NCBI GenBank assembly: GCA_934045075.1
Contig: OW203721.1
Location: forward strand, 23,322,181 to 23,386,180
DNA: 64,000 nt
Direction of reading: 5' to 3'
Source: Yponomeuta sedellus
Taxonomy: Eukaryota; Arthropoda; Insecta; Lepidoptera; Yponomeutidae
Positions 21,066 through 31,545 of this stretch are shown piece by piece (position 1 is the first letter of the stretch; every line of letters begins with the position of its first letter). The position numbers were made by a program, and so were the translations under genes. The notes beneath the pieces are model-generated. The model made no database searches. It was not told the DNA's origin and saw nothing but the letters and a program-made list of their open reading frames with translations.

Positions 21066-21865
21066 CAATATTCTTATAATATTATTATTATACCCAGTAA
21101 AGAAAAAATCATATTTTTATTTGCAAAAAGGGTTAGATCAATCTGTCATCATGTGAAACTTTTAGGAGTCGTAGCCGAGTGATTTCATTGGTGGCACTGA
21201 TATTACAACTTGGAGCCCCTCAAAAGTTGAGACAGTGATGGTTGCACTAAATATTTAAAAAAAACTTCACACACAAAAATCGTGAGACCGCAAAATATGG
21301 CGTGATAGGGAACATAACCTATACCCAGTGGGTACCTAGACGTGGATTGATCAGGATATTGATGAAGACGAGACCGTAGGCTGATCTTTAAAGGCCTTTC
21401 GGTTAGTTTATGAACAAATCCTGTTATCCCTCATAAAGGAGATTGGACTCTGTTTCCAATGGGGCTCAAGTTTGAGCGATCTTTTAAGCGTGACGATGGC
21501 GGCCTATTGCGGTGAAAAGATTTGCCAAAGAGCATTGCGGACTTGCTGTATCTGGCTTTGGGTGTGACAGACGTACGGGCTCGGAGTGTATGAAGTGCGG
21601 GAAGGCTTCATTTCAAGTTCATCCAACTGCGTACCGGACCCGGTTGCTTCCTGCTAGACTAAACATCTCCAGGAGCTCTTAGGACATCCTCTCTTTCTCG
21701 TTCCAGTGCGATATCACGTAGGATTTTTTTATTTCTTATTTAATGTAACTTTGATTGCGTCCCACTTCTGGGCAAACGCCTCCTCTTCAATTCTTTCTTT
21801 TTGTGGCCTCCTTTTGCCCACGCGGAAGAACGGTGATGAATAAATGAATGAATGATTGAAATGAT
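21066..21865. other. Unassigned intergenic sequence
   Basis: One block (21560-21610) translates to CDRRTGSECMKCGK, which has Cys spacing like a small zinc knuckle. It is too short and isolated to call. Confidence 0.3.
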
Positions 21866-22152
21866 AGCGGTCTGGTGCAGGATGGGTGACCGTCCCGTTA
21901 ATACCGTTAGTAATATTTTTCTGAGCGCTACCGTGCTTTGAAGGTACGTTAAACTGGTGGTGCCGGCTGTCATGTAATAGCAGTCGTTAAGCCATGTCAG
22001 AGGCCTTATGGGCGGCTTGATAACTTCTGACAGTAAGACCCGCCATTGTCTTACAATTCTCCACCAAGCCGGTCTTTGGCCCCGTGGTGGAGTATAGCCT
22101 AACTTCCTGCGATGTAATAGAAGACCCGTGCTCCAGCAGTGGGGTCATAAAA
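21866..22152 (+). mobile_element. 5S-SINE copy 4, head partly missing
   Basis: Starts inside the 5S-like C-box region ('gcggtctggtgcaggatggg') and runs to 'ccagcagtggggtcat'. Confidence 0.85.
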
Positions 22153-22365
22153 GGAAAAGTATTAGTCGTAGGAAGAAAATCACCACGATATTAATGCATA
22201 ATAATATTTTAAAGCAAGTTCTAAATTCTAATTGTCGTCAGCCAAATTAGCCTTCTGTTGGACAACGTCAATCAACTCCGCCTAGAGCTTCAATTTAACC
22301 AATCAAAGAAGCTCGGCTGCTAACTAAATTATCTTGGCTAATAGCAAAATACTGAGCTATAAAAA

Positions 22366-22860
22366 GCCGGCCAAGTGCGAGTAGAACTTGCGCACTGAGG
22401 GTTCCGTACTACCGCCCGTTTTTTCTTACTAGTGAGTGAGTTCGACTCGCGCTTGACAGTTTTCTTATTATTTGTCTTAATATATAATATGTTTCTACGA
22501 TAGAGTATTATTTGTTATATTGCATTACGTATACCTTAAATAACATTGATATATAAATGTTACTATTTTACAATGTACCTACATACATACAATATAATAT
22601 GGGTGCCATGTATCTGAAATAAAAATGAATGAAATGAACTGAAATCAACCCTAAGCAAAAATATATCAAAATAGTAATAAACATAAAAAAGAGAGAAAGA
22701 CCGTTATGTTCTATGGAGACCCTCATTATTTTTAAAATTTTCTATGTTTTACATAATCCGCAGCAAAAACACAAAACATGTTAAAACTACTACTCCTTTT
22801 AAGATATTACTCCTTTTAAGACTTTTACTCCTTTTAAGATACGGAACCCTAAAAATTAAG
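22366..22860 (-). mobile_element. Repeat U relatives, ends only
   Basis: The end motif 'aaagccggccaagtgcgagt' with 'gagggttccgtact' at 22366-22425, and an opposite end with 'atacggaaccctaaaaa' at 22836-22855. A three-unit minisatellite (about 17-bp units with 'actccttttaaga') occupies 22785-22838. The middle is AT-rich and diverged. Confidence 0.45.
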
Positions 22861-23005
22861 TGTACCGGTGTACTTACTGGACTTTGTCCACAGCACGTCC
22901 ACCTTCAAATGCGTGCTCTCTCTGCAACTTTTCGAGTTACTTTCCAGCAAAATCCATATAATGTTTTTGCGTTCCCATCGCACAAATGAACCTATTGTTT
23001 AATTA

Positions 23006-23088
23006 ATGGCTAACTTTACTGTCAGAAGTTATCAAGACTCCCATAAGGCGTCTGGTCTGACATAGAACGACTGCCATTACATGACAGT
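23006..23088 (-). mobile_element. 5S-SINE copy 5, internal fragment
   Basis: About 80 bp from the middle of the body ('actgtcagaagttatcaag' to 'tgccattacatgacag'). Confidence 0.75.
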
Positions 23089-23804
23089 GTACAAATTATT
23101 TAGTATATATTACGGATTTCTGTAAAATTAATAAAAAAATGTCTCCTACTTAGAAAGGTAACCACATACGGAAACTTCTTTCAAGCATCGACCATTTGAA
23201 TCTTTCAAACCGCTGCCGAGCTGAAAGCGCTGAAAATCGACTCTTTCGCTCTGAGGTCAAAGGACTTCAGTGCGCTAGAAAGGGAGCACTACTGTCGCGA
23301 TATTGCACCTGAGAAAGATTGAGCGCCGCCGCCTCCCTTGATAAAAGCGAAATTAAATTAGCTATGAAAAGACTCTGACTCTTAGCGTAGTAAGGGTAAG
23401 ACTTCATTTCGCCTGCAGCCACGCTGGTTACCTAAGGAATTTATTTTAAACGAGTATTCATTTTGCAATTAAACTTTATTAAAATAGCGTAAACACTGAT
23501 TGCCGTAGTAAGCACTGTAGGGCATAGTCAGTGACAAGTTTAGCTCTTTAACGGCCAGATCTAGTAGGTATACATTTTTCATTAGTCTTGCAATTTATTT
23601 CAAAATGATAAGGTTCAATTTATGGTGGAAACAAATTATACCACTGGCCGATAAAGGGTTAATACGAGCCAGGGATATCTAAGGCATTCTTTTCTCTCTT
23701 CTATGTTTGTATTTCTGCAAGATAGGAATTAAGGTCAGTACAATGCATGAGTTCTACATTTTAAAATAATTATCCATCTTGAAAATTATGTCCCAATTAT
23801 TGCT
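23089..23804. other. Unassigned intergenic sequence
   Basis: No recognised gene or repeat. Confidence 0.45.
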
Positions 23805-23865
23805 GCGTCCTAGTGGTCCCTTCATATATCTAGCATGAAGGTGCCATTGCACGCTGTAACACCCC
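23805..23865 (+). repeat. Dispersed repeat S, copy 3 (fragment)
   Basis: Carries 'gtggtcccttcata', 'gaaggtgccattgcacgctg'. Confidence 0.6.
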
Positions 23866-23969
23866 AGCAAGCTTTTGGAACAAGTTCTGTTAAAATTTAC
23901 AACATAGAGGGTCCCTACTTTATAGCGAAACTTCGACGAATCTTACTAACATCGTTGCTGAGGATTAGT

Positions 23970-24250
23970 TGGTATCATCCCTTTGCATATTCCCACTGCT
24001 GGGGCACAGGTCTCTAACTGCATCGCAGGAAGGTTAGGCCTGCTCTACACACGGGGGCCTAGTCCGGATTGGTGGAGGATCGCAAGGCAAAGGCGGGCCT
24101 TACCGTCAGAAGTTATTCCATAAGGCCTCAGACATGGCTTAACGACTGCCGTTATACGACAGCCGGTACCAACGGCTTAACGTGCCTTGCAAAACACGGT
24201 GTGCTCGGAAGAAATGCCACTAGCGGTAGTCGTCAGATGGTCACCCAAGA
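23970..24250 (-). mobile_element. 5S-SINE copy 6
   Basis: Minus-strand copy from the tail to the '5S C-box' side ('ggtcacccaaga'). The extreme 5' head is missing. Confidence 0.85.
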
Positions 24251-24287
24251 ATAGAAGGTTACTAAGGAGTATTTTTAGTCATCTTCA

Positions 24288-24400
24288 ACATTATTCTCCC
24301 TTTGAGGTCTACTACAGGACATAGGCCTCTTTTCCTCCTCGCTTTTCCAATCGCTATTGTAGTCATATTTCCATTCTCCAACTGCCCACTGAACATATCT
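24288..24400 (-). mobile_element. RTE-like LINE 3' fragment
   Basis: On the minus strand, the 'cctatgtcctgtagtagacc' block resembles the LINE ends at 4990-5080 and 49117. Diverged. Confidence 0.4.
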
Positions 24401-24832
24401 AAGTACCATGGGTCTCAGTCATATTTAAATACACGATGACACGTCCTCACCTAAGATATGGATTACCTTATCAGTGAGTTCTCTAATCTTCAGTAAACAC
24501 ACAAGACATACTTATTTTAGCCGATACCTTTTACAGAATAGATATCAAGCAACGACAGACGTTCGTTTGAACTCCACTCTTTGTTTCAAGTTTTAAAAAG
24601 CCAAAGCTTTCATTAAATTTAACTTTACATTTTTGAAGAAATTGTTAAAATAATTTATGTAGTACCTACCTTAGATGCCTGCAATACAGAAAACCCTAGA
24701 ACTAAATAAGAACGTAAAGAACAATTTTCGTGTTAAGTGAATAACTTGGGGTTTGAATCTCGTAATAAGAAAATGTTTACTTATCGAATTACATGTCAAA
24801 ATTTATAGATTATGTAAAGAGGAAGCCAACAA
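24401..24832. other. Unassigned AT-rich sequence
   Basis: No recognised gene or repeat. Confidence 0.45.
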
Positions 24833-25108
24833 AAGCGCTCGTGACCTAGTGGAGAAGCGCAGTGGAACCGGGTGATTGGAATCTAGGTCAGATACTGGAT
24901 GGGTAACCATCCGTGTTGTTGCCGGTTAACATGTAATAGCAGTCGTTGGTAGTGATAGTTGAAATGGTAACTTCTGACTGTAACCCCGCCACTGTCTTAC
25001 AATCCTCCACCAACCTGGCCCCCGTGGCGGAGTATGGCCTAACCGTCCTGCGATGCAGGAAGAGACCCGTGCCCCAGCAGTGGGGTTATATAAAGGATTG
25101 ATGTCATA
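24833..25108 (+). mobile_element. 5S-SINE copy 7, internally deleted
   Basis: Complete ends ('aagcgctcgtgacctagtgg' and 'aaggattgatgtc'), but with several internal deletions. The A-box side of the 5S-like head is damaged. Confidence 0.85.
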
Positions 25109-25235
25109 TTATGAAGCTGATAAAGAAACTCCGCCACACCTGATTTGTACAAATGACCGCTTTGTGTGTACTTTTTATTCAAAGAGAAAAACATTCATTT
25201 CCACTGGAATATGTGAAATAACTCTAACTCAAACT

Positions 25236-25495
25236 GCTGTGTGGTGTCGGCCTAGAGAATAGCACCAACCCAATTCTTCCCGCGGGTGTCGTAAAAGGCG
25301 ACTTAAGAGACACAAACCGGGGGGTGGGCAGCAGCGCCCCCTGCAGTACAATTCCACCGAACTGCGATCCCCATCCCGGATGCCCAGCGTAGGGATTATG
25401 GGCATTACCCCCTATGATAGCACAACGTGGCGCTCTTTAGGGGAGGGCTATGTCCAGCAGTGGACTAGTATAGCCCGACGACGACGACGACGATA
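25236..25495 (+). mobile_element. RTE-type LINE 3' untranslated end
   Basis: The block 'ggtgtcggcctagagaatag', 'ggcgacttaagagacacaaa', 'ctgcagtacaattccaccga' to 'ccagcagtggactagtatag' and (GAC)n. Inverse copy at 38850-39100 and a 3' part at 39460-39618. Confidence 0.65.
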
Positions 25496-25802
25496 TGTAA
25501 AATAATACGAGTATTGTTCATCGTTTAGTTATCCTTTCTATAGTATGTTTTTTTGTACTATTGTCAGTTTAGGGTTGGACCTCATCTGGCAGCACGGAAT
25601 CGCCTTTTTCCGTCGCCCTTTCTCTTTCTGTCGCTTAGAACTGCCATTTGCTAGACCGAGACAGAAAGCATAATGCGATAGCACGCGGCGGTTCTGCCGC
25701 GGTTCTGCGGGGTTTCGTTGGTTCATCTGTAGAGGTTTTGTTCTAGCCACAATGTCTAATGTGTTGAATAAATAAAGATTGAAAGTTTTGTTGTTAAATA
25801 TT
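25496..25802. other. Unassigned; GC-rich 25600-25730
   Basis: The open frame at 25538-25873 (minus) shows no recognised motif and overlaps the next SINE. Confidence 0.4.
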
Positions 25803-26075
25803 ATTGACTGCCTCGTTGGTCTGGCGGTATCACCTCTGATTACCAAGCTGGAGGCCGTGGGATCGTTTCCCATTGGGGCTGCCGTACATTTCTTATCCCC
25901 TGCGGGACAGGCATCGCCTAGTGTGGGGGTCTGTACATATGATGTAATATTTTATATGGCAATAAACGTTTTTATATTTATTTGTACATGGCCTCAATCT
26001 GGGTGTATTGACATGTTTGTGATGTCCTTGCCTGGTTACCATAGCTCAGAGTATCCTAGTTTGGGATTAGAATAA
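25803..26075 (+). mobile_element. tS-F SINE with an internal insertion
   Basis: Head 'tgcctcgttggtctggcggt' and B-box-like 'gggatcgtttccc', then about 90 bp not found in other copies (25885-25970), then the usual body 'ggcctcaatctgggtgta', 'ggttaccatagctcagagta', 'cctagtttgggatta'. The open frame across it is not meaningful. Confidence 0.75.
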
Positions 26076-26081
26076 GTGCAA

Positions 26082-26281
26082 AGTAGGTACTCGGGGCTGC
26101 AAGTGATGCAAATTACTTCAGCCAAATGTCGCTGCCTAATATTGTAAAGAGGTTTGAAATTTCACTGATGGGTGACTACCGACCCATTAGCTCAGTTGGG
26201 GGAGCGCTGGCACGGTTAGCCAGAGGTCGCGGGTTCAAATCCCATGGGTGGAATTTTTAGCCTCTAAATAGGTTTTTGGAA
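26082..26281 (+). mobile_element. tS-D SINE
   Basis: Leader ('gcaaagtaggtactcggggc', partly deleted), tRNA-like domain ('ttagctcagttgggggagcg', 'gggttcaaatccc') and tail start ('tagcctctaaataggttttt'). The leader abuts the 3' end of the tS-F copy. Confidence 0.85.
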
Positions 26282-26339
26282 TAAGTGATCGTATTGTGTA
26301 AAAGTTATTATTTTTATATTTGAAAAGAACAGTATAGGT

Positions 26340-26450
26340 ACCTCCATGGTGCTTAACAGTGATGTTCTTGCCTGGGTACCAATGCGCAGAACATCCTAGT
26401 TTGACGCCCAGACACGTGATTGTGTTGTGTGGAAGTTATTTTATTTTTAT
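26340..26450 (+). mobile_element. tS-F SINE, 3' body
   Basis: Carries 'tgatgttcttgcctgggta', 'acatcctagtttga' and 'gattgtgttgtgtggaagtt'. Confidence 0.65.
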
Positions 26451-26462
26451 ATTTTGCCATTG

Positions 26463-26826
26463 AAGCGCTCGTGGCCTAGCTGAATCGAGTGATTGGAATC
26501 AATCACTTGAGTTAAGCAACAACAGGCGCGGTCAGGTTCAAGATGAGTGACAGTCCCGTGACTGCCGCTAGTGGCATTTTTTCCGAACGCTTCCGTGCTT
26601 CGCAAGGCACGTTAAGCCGTTGGTGCCGGCTGTCATGTAATGGCAGTCGTTAAGTCATGTCAGAGGCCTTATGGGCGGCTTGATAACTTCTGACAGTAAG
26701 ACCCGCCACTGTCTTACAATCCTCCACCAACCCGGACTTGGCCCCCGTGGTGGAGTACAGCCTAACCTTCCTGCGATGCAGAAAGAGATCCGTACCCCAG
26801 CAGTGGGGACATACGAGGGTTGAAAT
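26463..26826 (+). mobile_element. 5S-SINE copy 8, reference full-length copy
   Basis: The head (first 110 bp) resembles 5S rRNA. 'gttaagcaacaacaggcgcg' sits where 5S has its A-box (about +50), followed by a GAT(G/A)(G/A)GTGAC block at the intermediate-element/C-box position. I compared by eye with an insect 5S sequence recalled from memory; across copies the 42-nt promoter core aligns without gaps at roughly three quarters identity. The body carries 'gtgccggctgtcatgtaatg', 'cttatgggcggcttgataac' and 'tggtggagtacagcctaacc', then a tail 'cagcagtgggg' and 'gggttgaaatagatatc'. An 11-bp duplication with one mismatch (ATTTTGCCATT at 26451, ATTATGCCATT at 26841) flanks it. Transcription by RNA polymerase III from the internal 5S-type promoter is inferred. 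Confidence 0.85.
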
Positions 26827-26978
26827 AGATATCTATCGATATTATGCCATTTACTTTCTTTTCACTATATAAAATTAATTTTCACTATATTAAACTATAT
26901 TTAACTAATAAGTAAGGAAGGAACAAAATTTGGACAAATTTTATTTTTACGTAACTACCTACTGCATTCAAAGACATA

Positions 26979-27196
26979 CAGTCTGATAGCTTTTAGAATG
27001 TACCTCGGGTACTATCGGATAGAAACGAATATATTCGTGTAATAGAAATATCGGAACTAAGTAATATGACACAGTTAAATAAACTTAATAAGAAAAGTTT
27101 TATACAGAGCAGGAAGTAGTATTACACTCGTGTGCTTTCGGTGAAAACCGAAGCCTACTCAAGAGCCCGAGGTATATTATAAAAGCTAACGGACTG
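26979..27196. mobile_element. TA-flanked MITE (218 bp)
   Basis: The inverted ends 'cagtctgatagcttttagaa' and 'ggtatattataaaagctaac' + 'ggactg' match over about 30 bp. TA lies outside both ends (26977 and 27197), as expected for Tc1/mariner-type insertion. The interior shares 'tactatcggatagaa' and 'tagtattacactcgtgtgct' with 11053 and 43708. Non-coding. Confidence 0.85.
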
Positions 27197-27198
27197 TA

Positions 27199-27892
27199 CA
27201 GTGCTGTGCATGCCTATGAGTGGCAAATCCTCGTTCTTTTAATGTAATATAATAATCTGTAATATTGTTTAGGATAGCCGTGGGTGGGCCGTTTCAAATA
27301 AACAAATTTAGGTTTTCTATAAGCGCACACTAAAGTACTCACAACCTGGAATGCCCATAAGTCAGTTTACTTAGACAATCTATATCGGTGAGTTTATCTA
27401 ATCGGACGCCTGTATTTTTCTGCACCGAACTGAACCGATAATATGAAATAACTTGTAAAGAGACTATACTTTTGCGAACCAAGCCTTTATTTGGTGACCT
27501 ACTAAAGTATTTTTGGAGCAAGTTGCTTTGTATTTAAATTGCCTACTTTTTTCTGATAGCGTTGAATGTTTTGGGGCTTTTCAGCTTGTTTTCACTTGAC
27601 ATGTTTAGTGTACTTCAGGACCGCGGGTTAGTAAAAAATCAAGGTCGATTTGTTGACGCGAGCTAACCCAAAAGATTGCTCTGAATTTGTTGTGACTAGT
27701 TTCCGCTGGTTTATATTTTTTATACTGTCTATACCGAGTTATAGCGAGTTTAAAACTACGATTTTGGACACGCCGAGCTGACGTCAAGATGGCTGGTTCA
27801 AATGTTGTGCAGCCCATTCCAGAGGTTATACCCACAATTTATTAATGCCGGCAGCTTAGCCGACATTGGTTCATCCACTTACATGTAAAAAT
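27199..27892. other. Unassigned intergenic sequence
   Basis: No gene and no recognised repeat. Confidence 0.45.
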
Positions 27893-28230
27893 ACATTTAA
27901 AAACCTATTTAGAGGCTAAAAATTTCACCCATGCCGGGATTCGAACCCGCAACCTCTGGCTATCCGTACCAGCGCTCTACCAATTGAGCCAATGGGCGAC
28001 TCACGGCATCAGTGAAATTTCGAACCTCTTTACAATATTCTCTGTATTACGTACAGGCAGCGACATCTGACTTAAGCAAATTGCATTACTTACAGCCCCG
28101 ACCACCTACTTTGCAGTTAGGTTTAACATCGGAACGATATCACTGTAACCACATGATTACACTATTTTTATTTTTAATGCACTAACCCGTGCTAAGGAAC
28201 AAATTTAAAAACCTATTTAGAGGCTAAAAA
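27893..28230 (-). mobile_element. tS-D SINE, circularly permuted unit 2
   Basis: Same permuted order as 18848-19168 and nearly identical over about 300 bp. Both edges carry the tail piece 'cctatttagaggctaaaaa' in the same direction, so the unit is bounded by short direct repeats. Confidence 0.88.
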
Positions 28231-28497
28231 ATACACTTTATTTGTAAAAATACACTTTGTTTATTTGTTGTAACCGCTAAAAAGCTTAAAGTCCCAGTCG
28301 AAGACTTGAATAGGATTTGAAGGCTCTCAAAGCCATTTAGTTTTATCAATTTATTAGTTCGTTAGCTTCACTACTTTTTGAGCTTCAGAAATATTCGTCA
28401 ACATACAATTGACAGACAAATATAAAAAAAAATTGTACGCAAGTAATTTTTTTGATTACTTTTTCCGGCGTACATGCATGCAACAAAGAATGAACAT
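28231..28497. other. Unassigned
   Basis: No recognised gene or repeat. Confidence 0.4.
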
Positions 28498-28580
28498 TGG
28501 TGAAGCAAATAATATGTGTCAGGATCGTGGCAAGTGGTTCAACCTGGTCGTCTGCCTACCCCTCAGGGATATAGCTGTGA
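28498..28580 (+). mobile_element. LINE 3'-end family Q, diverged
   Basis: Carries 'aggatcgtggcaagtggt', 'gtctgcctacccctcaggga'. Confidence 0.5.
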
Positions 28581-28850
28581 GTTTCCGTAATATTATGTTT
28601 AGTATTCATTCTAATACTTCGCAAGCCTTTTGTACTTGGCAAGCCTTTTATCGACAAATCCTTTCTCACTTCTTTTGTAAATCAAAAAGTTGAAAGTAAA
28701 TTCCTTTGTCTTCATAATACTTATTAAAACCAGATCTAATTAGAAGTAGCATAGTTCATGATTTATTCGCATTTCGCCGCAAAAAATACTCGCGCCGGTC
28801 GCTAAATTAAATAAATCGAAAGATTTCAAGGAGTCATTGTCGAAAAATTG
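28581..28850. other. Unassigned
   Basis: No recognised gene or repeat. Confidence 0.4.
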
Positions 28851-29225
28851 TCGACGACCTCTGTGGAGCAGCGGCCTGCCTACCATGCGAGGCGTTCCTA
28901 TTCGATATCAACCCTTGTATGCCCCCAATGCTGGGGCACGGGTCTCTTCCTGCATCGCAGGAAGGTTAGAATATAAACCAGCGCGGGGGCCAAGTCCGCG
29001 TTAGTGGAGGAATGTAAGACAGTGGCGAGGCTTACTGTCGGAAGTTATCAAGCCGCCCATAAGGCTTCTGACATGGCTTAACGACTGCCATTAACATGCA
29101 CCTATTCATCAACATGTTACACAACAGAACATTGCATAAAGTAAAGTCTAATTTCAAAACTTAGAAACAGGACACGGGGTATCCTAGTGTGGAGCCAGAG
29201 GCAATGAATGTGCCTGTATGTCTCC
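28851..29225 (+). mobile_element. tS-B SINE split by a 5S-SINE
   Basis: The head remnant 'cgacctctgtggagcagcgg' (28851-28903) and the 3' body 'acggggtatcctagtgtgga' (29168-29225) are separated by 5S-SINE copy 9 and about 70 bp of other sequence. Confidence 0.6.
28904..29094 (-). mobile_element. 5S-SINE copy 9, 3' half
   Basis: Minus-strand 3' half, starting at the 'gatatcaacccttgtatg' tail and stopping at 'gactgccatta'. The 5S-like head is missing. Confidence 0.85.
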
Positions 29226-29512
29226 TGTGTCCTTGTTCACCAAAAATCAGTGTGGAAGTCTGAAACTATCAAATGTTTTCTTATTTCGTAATACTAAACT
29301 GTCAGCTACACAGCTTAGTAACAAAAAAACAATAAAATGCATCGCCAAAAATTAAGTCTTGTCTGATTCTTATCACATTCTTATCGACATTATCACCACG
29401 TGAATGTATATAGTATTTTTGATAAAATTCTGCATTATTATTGATTGCTAGTGAGTGACGTGCACTCAAATACCTTGTTAGGTAGGTACAGGCGATAGCT
29501 GATCAAGCTTTA
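29226..29512. other. Unassigned
   Basis: No recognised gene or repeat. Confidence 0.4.
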
Positions 29513-29718
29513 TACTATTTTTATTTTCAATGCACTAACCCGTGCTAAGGACAATTTTAAAAATCTATTTAGAGGCTAAAAATTCCACTCATGCCGGGAT
29601 CCGAACCCGCGACCTCTGGCTACCCGTGCCAGCGCTCTTTCCAACTGAGCTAATGGGCGACTCACCGGCATCAGTAAAGTTTCGAACCTCTTTACACTAT
29701 TCTCTGTATTACGTATCA
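29513..29718 (-). mobile_element. tS-D SINE, leader truncated
   Basis: Full tail with 'aatgcactaacccgtgctaa', tRNA-like domain ('gggatccgaacccg' on the plus strand) and the first 60 bp of the leader, which stops at 'ctgtattacgta'. Confidence 0.85.
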
Positions 29719-29834
29719 AGCTTTACATCTTTGTTGCCGAATCGATTGTAACATAACAGAGCAGCGTGGAGACATGTAAAAGTCGACATGACGTCTGTAC
29801 CGATACCGATAGGTACCAAATAAGTTGTATAAAG

Positions 29835-30015
29835 AAAACAGTTCAAGCGGTGGCAGCGGCGAGGTAAAACGGCGGCTTCTCAACCGGGTCGTGGGTTCAA
29901 ATACCGCCACGAACCTATGACCTCATTTTTTAAGATATATTTGTGAAGTTACAGCAGCAATACCACTCGCTAAGTCTGTAGTTCTGTTTGCATGCTCGAT
30001 AGTTAGGTGACAGAA
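29835..30015 (+). mobile_element. tS-E-like SINE head and short body
   Basis: tRNA-like head with a degenerate A-box ('tggcagcggcgaggtaaaac') and a B-box 'gggttcaaatacc', then 'gcagcaataccactcgctaa'. The 3' part is missing. Confidence 0.6.
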
Positions 30016-30049
30016 ATTACAGAAAAACATCGAATCGCGAAAAACTTTA

Positions 30050-30267
30050 GTAGACTTTTAGTCCGGGTTTACTTACGGGTGTTGTTATATCGGAAAAGGC
30101 CGACCAGTCAGTCACCGACCGAGTGACCGAGTCAGTGTGAGACGAGCAACCGACGACGCGAGCTCCGTCTCTGCTCACCATGATTAAGCTCTGCGAATCG
30201 GAGCGAAACCTGGTCGGACTTTTCCGATATAACAACACCCGTAAGTAAATCCGGACTAAAAGTCTAC
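30050..30267. mobile_element. Foldback MITE with 58-bp near-perfect arms
   Basis: The left arm begins 'gtagacttttagtccgggtt' and the right arm is its reverse complement with two differences by eye. The middle of about 100 bp holds 'gagacgagcaaccgacgacg', which recurs inverted at 55228-55300. Such small arm divergence suggests a recent insertion or gene conversion between arms. Confidence 0.85.
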
Positions 30268-30604
30268 AATGTGTTGTGCTTACGAAAGTTTTAGTTCAAA
30301 AACTTTAGTATTTTATTCAATTTTGATTAACTTAAATAAATAAGCTTCCACTATGTGATGCTACTCAAAAAAGAACTAGCTAGTAATATGTTATATGGCC
30401 TTCACAGGACAGGTCTGACCTAGCGTGAGGGTCACCAATAATCTATTGTCCACACTGATTGTCTAGATATTGTATTGTCTAGATAATAAGGATGAAATGT
30501 ATGTGTAATAATAAAACTATTTGTATTTGTAATTTTGTTCCTAGTGACGGTTGCGGCGTTGAATAGCTGATATCAATTTGTGGTTAAAAAGTTTTCTCCG
30601 GCCC
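30268..30604. other. Mostly unassigned
   Basis: At 30385-30440 'tatggccttcacaggacagg' and 'ctagcgtgagggtcacc' recall the insertion inside the tS-F copy at 25803. Otherwise nothing is recognised. Confidence 0.35.
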
Positions 30605-30870
30605 ATTGTTCTATAATGGATTAGGAAGCGAGAGACCAGGTTCGATTCCTAGTGCTAATAACTGTACCAAGACTTTATTTTCTAAGTTAGTTGTGAATTT
30701 ATAGTAACAATACCACTCGCTAACCGTGAAGGAAAACATCGTGAGGAAACCCGAATGTCTGAGGTGTTTAAATGCATCAGCGCATACCACGCGTGCCCAC
30801 GCGTGGTAATTAAACCCATACTACTTTTTCTCTGAGAGAAGTTGCAGGACTTTTCAGGTTGAACCCACCA
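30605..30870 (+). mobile_element. tS-E SINE, longest body
   Basis: B-box 'aggttcgattcct', then 'acaataccactcgctaaccg', 'tgaaggaaaacatcgtgagg', 'gtctgaggtgtttaaatgca' and the 3' part 'cgcgtggtaattaaacccat', 'ctctgagagaagttgcagga'. It shows that the separate 3' blocks found elsewhere (38215, 50638, 52610, 63960) belong to this family. Confidence 0.8.
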
Positions 30871-30916
30871 TTTTAAGATTTTGTTTTTTTTTGTTTATTA
30901 ACAGGGAACAAGCTTT

Positions 30917-31282
30917 GATATCAACTCTTTATATGTCTCCACGATTGGGGCACGGGTCTCTTCCTGTATCGCAGGAAGATTAGGCCATACTGCACAACGG
31001 GGGCCAAGTCCTGGTTGGTGGAGAATTGTAAGACAGTGGCTGGCCTTACTGTGAGAATTTATCAAGCCGCCCATAAGGCCTCTGACATGGCTTAACGACT
31101 GCCATTACATGACAGCCGGCACCAACGGCTTAACGTGCCTTGCGAAGCACGGAAGCGCTCGGAAAAAATGCCACTTGCGGTAGTCACGTGATGGTTACCC
31201 ATCCAGTACTTGACCACGCCTGTTGTTGATTAACCCAAGTGATTGATTCCAATCACTCGGTTCCGCTAGGCCACGAGCGCTT
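30917..31282 (-). mobile_element. 5S-SINE copy 10, full length
   Basis: Complete minus-strand copy from 'gatatcaactctttatatg' to 'aggccacgagcgctt'. No clear target duplication. Confidence 0.9.
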
Positions 31283-31325
31283 CAAATCTTAGTATTTTAG
31301 TATAGGGAACAATCTTAGTACAATA

Positions 31326-31545
31326 CTATGGCATCAGCCTACCATGCAAGTGGTCCCAGGTTCCATCCCCGGCTGGGGACAAAAAAAACCCCAGGTCTTG
31401 GACGTTTACATGTTTGTGATTTCGTTGTTTCTGGTTCCCACGACACAAGGTATCCTAGTGTGGGGCCAGAAGCAATATATGTGCCTGTATGTAAATGTTA
31501 TGTTAATATAATTGTAATATATACTAGTATGTACCATTTGTAAGT
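31326..31545 (+). mobile_element. tS-B SINE, A-box missing
   Basis: B-box 'ggtcccaggttccatccccg', full body and tail 'tgtaaatgttatgttaatat'. Confidence 0.8.

Noticed and set aside
21560..21610. Possible zinc-knuckle (C-x8-C-x2-C)
   Set aside because: Only one short segment, broken by stops and without neighbouring gag or LINE ORF1 sequence.
26463..26580. Possible 5S rRNA gene
   Set aside because: Similarity is limited to the promoter core and spacing. Stem regions diverge, and the sequence runs into a SINE body in every full copy.
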